Shown: positions 1 through 6,683, counted from the stretch's first letter. The stretch: 8,386 bases of DNA from an uncultured Collinsella sp. (GCA_902496335.1 CABVAO010000061.1:1-8386), one strand, 5' to 3'. Program-made: numbers and translations. The notes: generated by a model from the sequence alone, not told the origin.

Positions 1-2187
1 CTTAAGGTCGGGCTCGTAGTTGGTGGGGCACGTCGGGTTCACGCAAATCTCGAAGGCTTTCTGGCGGAACGGCTGGCATTTAATGCGCGGTGCACCGCAC
101 TCGGGACACACGGCGGCCTCGCCCTCGAGCGGGCTTACCTTGACGCCGCTCGGCACCGGATAGGTCACGTCGCAGTCGGGCCAACCCATGCAGCCGATAA
201 AGCTGCCGCGGGTCTTGGCGCTCGTCTTCATAACCAGGTCCTTGCCGCACTTGGGGCAGGCGCCCACGCGCGCATCGGCCGTGACGGCGTCACTAATGGC
301 GTCGCCCAGCTCCTGCGTGTGCTTGAGCAGCTCGTCGAGCACGCCGGCCAGCAGCGCGCGCGAGTGCGTCACGACATGCTCTTCGGTATCCTCGCCACGC
401 TCCACACGGGTCATATCGCCATCGAGCTCGCTGGTCATATCGGGGCTCGTGATGCGCGGGGCAAACTGCGTCAGCGCGTCGATGATGGCGATGCCCAGCT
501 GGCTCGGCTCAACGGGATCATTTTTGAGATAGCGCACGGCATACAGGCGCTCGATGATGCTCGCGCGCGTGGACTTGGTACCCAGGCCGCGCTTCTCCAT
601 CTCCTGCACGAGCTTGCCCTGGCTGTAGCGCGCGGGCGGCTCGGTCTGCTTGGCCTCGAGCTTAATGTCGAACACGTCGACCGTATCGCCCTGCTCCAGC
701 GGCGGCATCTGCTCGTCGCGCTTGAGTCCGTACGGGTACGCCTCGCGGAAACCCGGGGTCACGAGCACATCGCCCGAAGCCACGAACGGCTCACCGTTCA
801 CGTCGAGCTCGAGCTTGGTGTTCTCGATGGTCGCAGGCCCCATGAGCGTTGCCAGAAAGCGGCGGGCGATGAGGTCGTAGAGCTTGCGCTGGCCGCCGTC
901 GAGCGTGGACGGATCGCCCTCGCCCGTGGGATAGATAGGCGGGTGGTCGGTGGTCTCGACCTTGCCGCGCGTGGGCTTCATGGGACCGGCGAGTACCTTT
1001 TTGCACACGGGTGCCAGCGCCGGGTTAATCTTTGCCAGGTCGCTCACCACGGCGCCCAGATCGAGCGTCGCGGGGTACACGGTATTGTCGACACGCGGGT
1101 AGCTGATGAGGCCCGCCATGTAGAGGGACTCGGCGATGCGCATGGTACGCGCAGGCGAGATACCCTCGGCTGCGGCGGCAGCCTGCAGCGAGGTGGTCGC
1201 AAACGGCGTGGGCGGCTGCTGCTTGCGCGAGCGCTTGGTCACCGCGGCGACGGTTGCCGTCTTGGCACCGTCAACGTGACCGTACGCCGTCTCAGCAGCA
1301 TCCTTGTCGGTAAAGCGCGCCGTCTTGTGCGCGATCTTAAAGCGATCGTCCTCGGCAGCGCCTTGCGCGGCGCCCATGCCGCGAATCTGCCAATAGTCCT
1401 CGGGCACAAACGCCATGCGCTCGCGTTCGCGCTCGACCACCAGGGCAAGCGTCGGCGTCTGCACGCGGCCGGCGGAACGCACGTTGCCAAAGCCGCCAAA
1501 CTTGGCGAGCGTCAGGTAGCGCGTGAGCACCGCACCCCAAATGAGGTCGATGTGCTGACGGCTCTCGCCGGCGTCGGCCAGGTTCTGGTCGAGCGAGACA
1601 AGGTTATCGAAGGCCTGCGTGATCTCGGCCTTGGTAAACGAAGAATACTGGGCGCGGGCGACCGGCAAGTCGGGCGCCACCTCGCGCACCTTGTTGAGGG
1701 CGTCCGAACCGATCAGCTCGCCCTCGCGATCGAAGTCCGTGGCGATGATGACACTGTCGGACTTCTTGGCAAGGTTCTTGAGCGAACGAATGAGCTCCTT
1801 CTCGGCCGGTAGCTTAATGACGGGCGCCCAGGTGAGATAGGGCAGGCTCTCGAGCTTCCAGCCCTTGATGGAGATGCCATCGGCAAGAAACGGCTTGCGC
1901 TTGGTGTCGTAGGGCGGACGTGCCAGGCCATCGGGTATGTCGGCCGGCAGCATCTCGCCGTCCTCGGTGACCGAATACCAGCCCAGCTTTTTATCGAACA
2001 GCACGCTGTCACAAAAATCGGGCGCGAGGATGTGACCGGCAAGGCCGATCGTCACGCACTCCTCGCCCTTCCACTCAAAACGGTAGATGGCGGTGTTGTA
2101 CACCTTGTCCTTTTTGGGCTTACCCGTGGACAGACGCTCGGCGATCTGACGCGCGGCGTCGTTTTTCTCGGCGATGATGAGCTTCAA
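1..2187 (-). CDS. Type IA DNA topoisomerase, archaeal-type active site (3' end beyond window)
   Basis: Relaxes negatively supercoiled DNA by cutting and rejoining one strand through a 5'-phosphotyrosine link. At least 729 residues are visible and the C-terminus runs off the left edge. The N-terminal TOPRIM domain starts at once (KLIIAEKNDAARQIA, catalytic Glu7), followed by GLAGHIL (residues 99-105) and the acidic metal site TDFDREGE (150-157). VRSAGRVQTPTL precedes the active site GLISYPRVDNTVYP, where Tyr363 is the expected nucleophile. The C-terminal part carries two four-cysteine zinc ribbons (Cys644/647/666/672 and Cys694/697/715/720). The YPRxDNTVYP context resembles archaeal-type topoisomerase I more than E. 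coli TopA (YMRTDS) or TopB (YPRSDCRYLP), so I give no symbol. The start is TTG: an in-frame TAG lies four codons upstream, any later ATG would remove the TOPRIM core, and AGGAG sits 6 nt ahead. It follows hypB by 54 bp and may be co-transcribed. Family is near certain; the exact subfamily is inferred. Confidence 0.95.
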   Translation of the reverse strand, partial: MKLIIAEKNDAARQIAERLSTGKPKKDKVYNTAIYRFEWKGEECVTIGLAGHILAPDFCDSVLFDKKLGWYSVTEDGEMLPADIPDGLARPPYDTKRKPFLADGISIKGWKLESLPYLTWAPVIKLPAEKELIRSLKNLAKKSDSVIIATDFDREGELIGSDALNKVREVAPDLPVARAQYSSFTKAEITQAFDNLVSLDQNLADAGESRQHIDLIWGAVLTRYLTLAKFGGFGNVRSAGRVQTPTLALVVERERERMAFVPEDYWQIRGMGAAQGAAEDDRFKIAHKTARFTDKDAAETAYGHVDGAKTATVAAVTKRSRKQQPPTPFATTSLQAAAAAEGISPARTMRIAESLYMAGLISYPRVDNTVYPATLDLGAVVSDLAKINPALAPVCKKVLAGPMKPTRGKVETTDHPPIYPTGEGDPSTLDGGQRKLYDLIARRFLATLMGPATIENTKLELDVNGEPFVASGDVLVTPGFREAYPYGLKRDEQMPPLEQGDTVDVFDIKLEAKQTEPPARYSQGKLVQEMEKRGLGTKSTRASIIERLYAVRYLKNDPVEPSQLGIAIIDALTQFAPRITSPDMTSELDGDMTRVERGEDTEEHVVTHSRALLAGVLDELLKHTQELGDAISDAVTADARVGACPKCGKDLVMKTSAKTRGSFIGCMGWPDCDVTYPVPSGVKVSPLEGEAAVCPECGAPRIKCQPFRQKAFEICVNPTCPTNYEPDLK

Positions 2188-2193
2188 AAGAGG

Positions 2194-2198
2194 CTCCT
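2194..2198 (-). promoter_or_regulatory. Ribosome binding site deciding the topoisomerase TTG start
   Basis: AGGAG on the minus strand lies 6 nt before the TTG at 2187. It supports TTG initiation, because the next codons upstream run into an in-frame TAG at 2199-2197. Confidence 0.75.
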
Positions 2199-2241
2199 AT
2201 CTCGTATCTCTGCGGCTACGCCCGCCCGTATGGCGGCCGAC

Positions 2242-2925
2242 TTACGCCCTTGCTTGCTCAATCTGCCCGATGAGCCAATCGCACCAGGCATCCATGCCCT
2301 CGCCCTTGCGCGCGCTCACGGCAAACCGCGGCGCCTGCGGATTGAGGTCATCGAGTGTCTTAGTATACCTATCCATGTCAAAATCGAAAGCCGGAGCCAC
2401 GTCAACCTTGTTGAGCAGCTGCGCGCCGGCGTGTTGGAAGATGCCCGGGTACTTGATGGGCTTGTCGTCGCCCTCGGGCACCGAGAGGATCATGATGGAC
2501 AGGTTCTCGCCCAGGTCAAAGTCGACCGGGCAGACCAGGTTGCCCACATTTTCGATAAAGATGACGTCGATGTTTTCCAGACCCACAGCCTGGTCGAACG
2601 CGTCGACGGCCTCCATGATCATGTTGCCCTCGAGGTGGCACAGGCCCCCCGTGTTGATCTGGATGGCAGGCATGCCGGCTTCCTTCATGGTGATGGCGTC
2701 GACGTCCGAGGCGATGTCGCCCTCGATGACGGCGCAGCGCAGGCCCGCCTTGTCACGCAGGCGCTCGTTGGTGCCCAGGATCGTGGTGGTCTTGCCCGAG
2801 CCAGGGCTCGACAAGACGTTGATCACATAGGTGCCTGCCTCATTTAATCGCTGACGCAGCTGATCTGCCAGGCGCTCATTGCGCGACAGGATCGGCGACG
2901 CGATATCAATCGTTTTCTCAGCCAT
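2242..2925 (-). CDS. hypB: Hydrogenase/urease nickel incorporation GTPase HypB
   Basis: HypB is a SIMIBI-class GTPase that works with HypA to insert nickel into the [NiFe]-hydrogenase large subunit in the cytoplasm. The 227 residues contain the P-loop SSPGSGKTT (39-47), EGDIASD (69-75, metal/switch region), GGLCHLEG with the metal ligands Cys96-His97, ENVGNLVCP with Cys132, and the guanine-recognition motif NKVD (172-175). Together these correspond to the G-domain metal site of E. coli HypB (Cys166, His167, Cys198). The N-terminal CXXCGC nickel site of E. coli HypB and the His-rich stretch of some homologues are both absent: the protein begins only about 35 residues before the P-loop. The ATG is preceded by TAAGGAG with an 8-nt spacer. 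It lies 55 bp after hypA, inside the tat-hyp gene run. Family assignment is secure. Confidence 0.96.
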   Translation of the reverse strand: MAEKTIDIASPILSRNERLADQLRQRLNEAGTYVINVLSSPGSGKTTTILGTNERLRDKAGLRCAVIEGDIASDVDAITMKEAGMPAIQINTGGLCHLEGNMIMEAVDAFDQAVGLENIDVIFIENVGNLVCPVDFDLGENLSIMILSVPEGDDKPIKYPGIFQHAGAQLLNKVDVAPAFDFDMDRYTKTLDDLNPQAPRFAVSARKGEGMDAWCDWLIGQIEQARA

Positions 2926-2980
2926 ACTCAGCGCTCCTTACTTTTGCCCCTTTATACCCCGTCCCCAGGTGGCTGATGGG

Positions 2981-3337
2981 CTAATCGTCGGGGGTTTCGA
3001 TTTCGATACTTGCGATGTCGAGTTCGCGGCCGTGCAGCAGGCGCACGTTGGCGCCGCCACATTGGGGACAGCGGCAATGGAAGCGATCGTGCTCAAAGAC
3101 CTCCCCGCAGTCCAGACACTCGCTTTGTGGATGGACTTCCTCCACGGCAAGCTCGCAGCCTCGCGTGAGCGGGTCCTCATCGCGAAATGTCTCCCACGCA
3201 AAGTCGAGCGCCTCGCGCACAACTTCGGTCATATCCCCGATACGCAGCGTTACCAAAACGGCGCGCGAGGCCCCCGCCCCACGCGCCGCGCGAATCACTG
3301 TATCGAGTATGCCGTTGACAATGCCAACCTCGTGCAT
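2981..3337 (-). CDS. hypA: Hydrogenase maturation nickel metallochaperone HypA
   Basis: HypA hands nickel to the hydrogenase large subunit together with HypB. The 118-residue length is typical. The protein begins MHEVGIV, so the conserved His2-Glu3 nickel-binding N-terminus is intact, which also fixes the start codon. The zinc domain has two CXXC pairs (Cys74-X2-Cys77 and Cys90-X2-Cys93) flanking a short charged loop; Cys61 and Cys88 are additional. The C-terminal SIEIE strand is typical of the family. Its ATG lies 7 nt beyond the tatC stop codon, and its ribosome binding site is inside the last codons of tatC, so translation is probably coupled to tatC. hypC, hypD, hypE and hypF are not in view and must lie elsewhere if the pathway is complete. 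Confidence 0.96.
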   Translation of the reverse strand: MHEVGIVNGILDTVIRAARGAGASRAVLVTLRIGDMTEVVREALDFAWETFRDEDPLTRGCELAVEEVHPQSECLDCGEVFEHDRFHCRCPQCGGANVRLLHGRELDIASIEIETPDD

Positions 3338-3343
3338 ACCGAT

Positions 3344-4135
3344 TTACTCCTCGTCGTCCTCATCGTCCGAGAACAGGTCCAGACGGCTCACAAACAAGCC
3401 CTCCTTGCCCTCGCGCGCGGTAATGACCACGCGGGCAATGGCGAGCGAAATCTCGTAGAGCGAGAGCAGGGCACCATACATGAGGCCCAGCGTAACGGGC
3501 GAGCCGTCGGGCGTAATCACAGCCGAGCCCACAAGCAGGCCCACGTACACGTAGCGCCAGGCGCCGCGGAAGGCCGCGTAGGACACGATGTGGAAGACGG
3601 ACAGGTAGAAGATGATGAGCGGCAGCTCAAACGCCACGCCAAAGCCGATCATAAAGAGCAGCTCCATGTTGACGTAGTTCTCCAGGTCGGGCAGCGCCGT
3701 GGCGACGGCCGAGGTCTCGCCGATAAGCCACTCAAAGCCCGCCGGGATGATGATGAAGTAGCAGAAGATGGCACCCAGGAAGAACAGCACCGTCGAGGCG
3801 AGCACCGTGGGCACGACCCACTTGCGCTCGTTGGGGCGAAGTGCCGGCAGGAAAAATGCCAGAATCTGCCAGATGATCATGGGCGTGCACATGACCACGG
3901 CCATCTTGATGGCCAGCGAGAAGCGCAGGCCAAAGCCGCCGAGCGTGGTGGTGATGTAGAACTTACCGTCCGGCACAAAGGAGCGGATGGGGTCTTCCAA
4001 GATGTCGAGCACCACGGGCGTGGCGAAATACAGCACGATGGCGGCGGCAAACACCGACACGACCACGATGGTCAGGCGGCGACGGAGCTCTCCCAGGTGA
4101 TCGAAGAGCGGCATGCGCGCAGGTCCGATAGGCAT
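3344..4135 (-). CDS. tatC: Twin-arginine translocase subunit TatC
   Basis: Polytopic membrane receptor of the Tat pathway; it recognises the twin-arginine signal peptides of folded proteins and recruits TatA. It has 263 residues, slightly longer than the usual 240-260. The cytoplasmic N-terminus carries the hallmark MPLFDHLGELRRRL (residues 8-21, with Glu16 matching the signal-binding Glu15 of E. coli). The first periplasmic loop and second helix lead to FFLPALRPNERK (94-105, with Glu103), then FGVAFELPLIIF (165-176, with Glu170) and AVITPDGSPVT (205-215). Six hydrophobic segments are visible, near residues 21-43, 73-97, 108-132, 157-180, 191-207 and 213-236. The tail after the last helix ends in an acidic run (SDDEDDEE). 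The ATG overlaps the upstream tat stop codon (TAATG), with GGGAGG 9 nt before it. Met8 is a possible alternative start but has no better ribosome binding site. Confidence 0.97.
   Translation of the reverse strand: MPIGPARMPLFDHLGELRRRLTIVVVSVFAAAIVLYFATPVVLDILEDPIRSFVPDGKFYITTTLGGFGLRFSLAIKMAVVMCTPMIIWQILAFFLPALRPNERKWVVPTVLASTVLFFLGAIFCYFIIIPAGFEWLIGETSAVATALPDLENYVNMELLFMIGFGVAFELPLIIFYLSVFHIVSYAAFRGAWRYVYVGLLVGSAVITPDGSPVTLGLMYGALLSLYEISLAIARVVITAREGKEGLFVSRLDLFSDDEDDEE
3347..3351 (-). promoter_or_regulatory. hypA ribosome binding site inside tatC
   Basis: AGGAG on the minus strand, 9 nt before the hypA ATG, lies in the final Glu codons of tatC just ahead of its TAA. This physical overlap suggests tatC and hypA share a transcript and that translation is coupled. 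Confidence 0.7.
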
Positions 4136-4722
4136 TACTCATCGCCTCCCTTCGGGGAGTCGGCGGCAGCGGCGTCGTCCTCGGCCTCGAGCTCGCGAGC
4201 GAGCTGGTCGACGACGGCCTTGCGCTTGCGGGGACGACGGGCGTAGAGGTCAGCCGTCGTGGGCTCTGCCGGCTCGGGCTCGGACTCTGGCTCTGCAGCA
4301 GGCTCGGGCTCGACGACAGGCTCGGCGGCAGCGGCAGGCTCGGCGCCCTCGGCCTCGGACTCCTCAGCAGCACCCTCGCCCTCGGCGGCACCCTCGCTCG
4401 CAGCCTTCTCGGCAGCAAGGCGGGCACGGCGCTCGGCAAAGGTCTCCTTCTTGGCGGGCGCTGCCGTCTCGGCGGCATCCTCGTCCGCATCGGAATCGTC
4501 ATCGACGGCAGCCTTCTTGGGCTTGACCGGTGCCGAAGCGGCCTCGCTCACCGGATCGATAATCTCGGACTGAACAACGGCCGTCATCTTTTCCTGCGTC
4601 TCGCGGAACTGACGGATGGCACGGCCGATCGTGCGGCCCATCTGTGGGAGCTTATCCGGGCCAAACAGCAAAAAGCCGAAGACCACGATGATCGCGAGCT
4701 CACCCTCTCCAATACCAAACAC
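4135..4722 (-). CDS. tatA: Twin-arginine translocase TatA/TatB-family subunit with long acidic tail
   Basis: Single-span membrane component of the Tat translocase. I choose the GTG at 4722, giving 195 residues beginning MFGIGEGELAIIVVF, because this is the usual family N-terminus and GGAGG sits 5 nt upstream; the ATG at 4767 would add 15 unrelated residues ahead of the ribosome binding site. The membrane helix spans about residues 8-20, followed by the hinge FGPDKLP (20-26) and an amphipathic helix to about residue 50. Glu8 and Gly21-Pro22 resemble TatB, whereas Phe20 resembles TatA, so the subtype is uncertain and the symbol is provisional. Residues 60-195 form a low-complexity tail rich in Ala, Glu and Pro (Glu-Pro repeats at about 128-155), then a basic cluster RRPRKRK (162-168) and a short charged helix. 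It is the first gene of the tat-hyp run and overlaps tatC by one base. Confidence 0.9.
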   Translation of the reverse strand: MFGIGEGELAIIVVFGFLLFGPDKLPQMGRTIGRAIRQFRETQEKMTAVVQSEIIDPVSEAASAPVKPKKAAVDDDSDADEDAAETAAPAKKETFAERRARLAAEKAASEGAAEGEGAAEESEAEGAEPAAAAEPVVEPEPAAEPESEPEPAEPTTADLYARRPRKRKAVVDQLARELEAEDDAAAADSPKGGDE

Positions 4723-4727
4723 ACATA

Positions 4728-4732
4728 CCTCC
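4728..4732 (-). promoter_or_regulatory. Ribosome binding site deciding the tatA/B GTG start
   Basis: GGAGG on the minus strand lies 5 nt before the GTG at 4722. It lies downstream of the ATG at 4767, which argues against that longer start. Confidence 0.7.
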
Positions 4733-4797
4733 AAGGCTCGATGTGAGTCGAGCCCGCACCGCGCCATTCGGCCGGAACTCGTCTATTCATTCGGTCA

Positions 4798-4803
4798 AGT
4801 ATA
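4798..4803 (-). promoter_or_regulatory. Candidate -10 box for the tat-hyp operon
   Basis: The minus strand reads TATACT, five of six matches to TATAAT, about 75 nt before the tatA/B GTG in a 152-bp gap. No convincing TTGACA-like -35 is found at 16-18 bp upstream, where a hairpin sits instead. A very similar stretch, CTATACTT followed by CGAA, lies ahead of the aminotransferase gene at 6587-6592, which slightly strengthens the call. Transcription through from the STAS gene remains possible. Confidence 0.35.
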
Positions 4804-4831
4804 GCGCCCGGACGCCAAAACGTCCGAGCGC
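4804..4831 (-). terminator. Imperfect hairpin after the STAS gene, possible weak terminator
   Basis: GCGC-C-CGGACG and CGTCCG-A-GCGC can pair as a 10-bp GC-rich stem with one mismatch around the 6-nt loop CCAAAA. It lies 43 bp downstream of the STAS stop codon. It lacks a following T-run, so it is not a canonical intrinsic terminator. It abuts the TATACT box of the next gene run, so it could also be a regulatory site. Confidence 0.35.
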
Positions 4832-4874
4832 ATCACAAACATATGCCAAACGGCACGCCCTTTTGGGGCAAAGA

Positions 4875-5189
4875 TTATGCAGCGGTGATCGAAATCTCCT
4901 GGTCGACACCCAACAGCTGAACCACGCGCATTACCGGGGGCTGCACATTGGTGCAGCTAAAGCGCTTGCCGTGGTCGACCGCGTGGTGCGCGGCGCCCAC
5001 GAGCACGCCAATGCCCGTCGAATCGATGTAGCTCACCTGGGCAAAATCGAGCTCAACGGCCTCGGTGGGCTGCTCGAGCGCCAGGTCGATGGCATTGCGC
5101 AGGCTATCGGCGTTAGAGATATCGATCTCGCCGGTTACCTTAATGGTGTAGAGCTCTGGCGTGGGGTTGGTGGAAATACCCAAATCCAT
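4875..5189 (-). CDS. STAS-domain anti-sigma factor antagonist-like protein (SpoIIAA/RsbV type)
   Basis: Single STAS domain of 104 residues. In characterised relatives (SpoIIAA, RsbV) the unphosphorylated protein binds an anti-sigma kinase and frees a sigma factor, and phosphorylation of one serine turns it off. Here the signature is VSYIDSTGIGVLV (52-64), with Asp56-Ser57; Ser57 is the expected phosphorylation site. The earlier strand-helix pattern (TGEIDISNADSLRNAI, 19-34) is also typical. ATG is preceded by AAAGGAG with a 7-nt spacer. It lies 51 bp after the aminotransferase and may be co-transcribed with it. No RsbW/SpoIIAB kinase, sigma factor or PP2C phosphatase gene is in view, so the partner is unknown; related STAS proteins also act outside sigma control. 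Fold assignment is strong, cellular role inferred. Confidence 0.9.
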   Translation of the reverse strand: MDLGISTNPTPELYTIKVTGEIDISNADSLRNAIDLALEQPTEAVELDFAQVSYIDSTGIGVLVGAAHHAVDHGKRFSCTNVQPPVMRVVQLLGVDQEISITAA

Positions 5190-5240
5190 GTATATGCTCC
5201 TTTACGTATCGAAGGTGCGGATAGTACGGGAAGCCGCGCG

Positions 5241-6545
5241 TTAGGCGCGCTCGGCACGCGCAAGCTCGGCAGCGACGAGCTTGACGGCCAGCACCAGCAC
5301 ATCGAGCGCAGCCTCTAGGTCCTCGACCGTGGGATAGCTCGGCGCGATGCGGATGTTGGTGTCGCGCGGATCCTTGCCATAGGGCCAGGTGGCACCGGCC
5401 GGCGTGAGCTTAACGCCCAGGTCTGCGCAAAGCGCGGCGACCTTTTGAGCCGAGCCCTCGGGACCATCAAAGCTCACAAAGTAGCCGCCGCGGGGGTGCG
5501 TCCAGGTGGCACAGCCCGTATCGCCCAGGCCCTCGGTGAGCTTGCGCTCAACGGCCTCAAAGCGCGGGCGCAGGAACTCGGCATGCTTTTTCATGTGCTC
5601 CTTGACCGCCTCGATGGTGGGAAGGAAGCGCACGTGACGCAGCTGGTTGAGCTTGTCGGCACTGATGAGGCCGGCCTTCAGGCGCTTGGAGAACTCCGCG
5701 ATAACCGCGGGGCTCGCACCGATAAAGCCGATACCGGCACCCGGGAAAGTGATCTTGGACGTCGAGGCAAAGGCCACCACGCGGTCCTCGGTGCCCGCCG
5801 TGCGGGCAAGATCGAAGATGTTGGCGAGCTCGTCGGTCTCGTCGTACAGTTCGTGCACGCAGTAGGCGTTGTCCCAGAAGATGCGGAAATCGGGCGCGGC
5901 CGTGGGCATCTCGACCAGGCGACGCACGGTGTCCTCGCTAAAGGTGATGCCCGTGGGGTTGGAATACTTGGGCACGCACCAGATGCCCTTGATGGAATCG
6001 TCGGCGGCGACGAGGCGCTCGACCTCGTCCATGTCGGGGCCGTTGTCGGTCATCGCGACGGGGACGTTCTCGATACCCAGATCGGCGGTGATGCCAAAGT
6101 GGCGGTCGTAGCCGGGAACCGGGCACAGGAACTTGACCTTCTTGCCGTCGTGCGCGGCCTCGTAAGCCTCCCAAGGGTCGCTACCACATGAGCCGCAACG
6201 CCAGAACATACCGGCGATATCGTGCTCGATCAGCAAGCTCGACGAGCCCAGCACGAGCGTCTGCTCGGCGGGGCAACCCAGGAACTCCCCCGCTAGCTTG
6301 CGTGCCGAGGGAATGCCCTCAAAGCAGCCGTAGTTGGAGCAGTCGACGTTGCCGTCGTGCAGATCGGCATCGGCATTGAGGATATCGAGCATGGGTCGAG
6401 AGATGTCCACCTGGGAGGGCGACGGCTTGCCGCGGGCCATGTCGAGCGCCAGGCCCTTGGCCTTGACCTCGGCGACCTCGGCTTTGAGCGCCTCTATGGC
6501 GGCATCGAGTTCGGTGGTTTCCATCTTCTGGTAGATCGTCTGCAT
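5241..6545 (-). CDS. PLP-dependent class I aminotransferase, Corynebacterium-type aspartate aminotransferase family
   Basis: Cytoplasmic fold-type I aminotransferase of 434 residues, resembling the MocR-like/AspT family (Corynebacterium-type aspartate aminotransferases, which convert aspartate and 2-oxoglutarate to oxaloacetate and glutamate). Visible landmarks: the substrate-side segment ARGKPSPSQVD (37-47), NYGCFEGIPSAR (71-82), PGYDRHF (144-150), the cofactor-binding SNPTG (195-199, Asn196) and WDNAYCVHELY (224-234, Asp225 and Tyr228), the Schiff-base lysine in STSKITFPGAGIGF (261-274, Lys264), and IRIAPSYP (398-405), where Arg399 should bind the substrate carboxylate. No catalytic residue is missing. 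There is no DNA-binding domain, so it is not a MocR regulator. The ATG has GAAAGG 8 nt upstream; Met8 is a weaker alternative. Amino-acid specificity cannot be settled from sequence; aspartate is the best guess. Confidence 0.92.
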   Translation of the reverse strand: MQTIYQKMETTELDAAIEALKAEVAEVKAKGLALDMARGKPSPSQVDISRPMLDILNADADLHDGNVDCSNYGCFEGIPSARKLAGEFLGCPAEQTLVLGSSSLLIEHDIAGMFWRCGSCGSDPWEAYEAAHDGKKVKFLCPVPGYDRHFGITADLGIENVPVAMTDNGPDMDEVERLVAADDSIKGIWCVPKYSNPTGITFSEDTVRRLVEMPTAAPDFRIFWDNAYCVHELYDETDELANIFDLARTAGTEDRVVAFASTSKITFPGAGIGFIGASPAVIAEFSKRLKAGLISADKLNQLRHVRFLPTIEAVKEHMKKHAEFLRPRFEAVERKLTEGLGDTGCATWTHPRGGYFVSFDGPEGSAQKVAALCADLGVKLTPAGATWPYGKDPRDTNIRIAPSYPTVEDLEAALDVLVLAVKLVAAELARAERA

Positions 6546-6586
6546 GGGTGCGACCTTTCGCGAAGCGGTACGTTGCAGTTCGTCTA

Positions 6587-6592
6587 AGTATA
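6587..6592 (-). promoter_or_regulatory. Candidate -10 box for the aminotransferase gene
   Basis: Minus-strand TATACT lies about 41 nt before the aminotransferase ATG, in the 149-bp divergent region (6546-6694). It is embedded in CTATACTT-AGACGAA, similar to the sequence around 4798-4803. No good -35 hexamer is seen at normal spacing. I find no convincing promoter for the plus-strand gene in the same region; an AT-rich stretch (AATAAATTA) at 6643-6651 is the only candidate. Confidence 0.35.
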
Positions 6593-6683
6593 GACCGCCA
6601 CCGCCGCAACGGTATGAAGCCGTGATAGATTAAGTCCATCGCAATAAATTACGAATCGCCGCGCATGCCGGCGTGGGGCGCCC

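Noticed and set aside
319..1812. Long plus-strand open frame (497 codons) antisense to the topoisomerase
   Set aside because: The opposite strand encodes an unmistakable topoisomerase with all motifs in order. The antisense translation is Arg/His/Leu-rich with no recognisable motif, as expected of a shadow frame in high-GC DNA.
2032..2847. Plus-strand open frame (271 codons) antisense to hypB and the topoisomerase start
   Set aside because: Overlaps the conserved HypB motifs on the other strand and the intergenic ribosome binding site; no family resemblance.
2951..2956. Minus-strand TATAAA between hypA and hypB as an internal promoter
   Set aside because: A good -10 match, but no -35 hexamer at 16-18 bp and no extended -10; the hyp genes are well explained as one transcript. 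Mapping of 5' ends could revive it.
2879..4246. Long plus-strand open frame (455 codons) antisense to hypB, hypA and tatC
   Set aside because: It runs across three well-supported genes and their gaps, has a low-complexity His/Arg/Asp-rich translation and no ribosome binding site; a codon-bias artefact.
4735..4767. Upstream ATG at 4767 as the tatA/B start
   Set aside because: It would add MARCGLDSHRALEVC ahead of the conserved MFGIG-type N-terminus, and the strong GGAGG lies between it and the GTG at 4722.
5221..5255. TACTAT box and a GC hairpin around the aminotransferase stop codon as STAS promoter or terminator
   Set aside because: The box matches only four of six -10 positions with no -35, and the hairpin has a bulge and no T-run; too weak to call.
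5445..6191. Plus-strand open frame (248 codons) antisense to the aminotransferase
   Set aside because: Shadow of the aminotransferase coding sequence; the minus strand holds all catalytic motifs.
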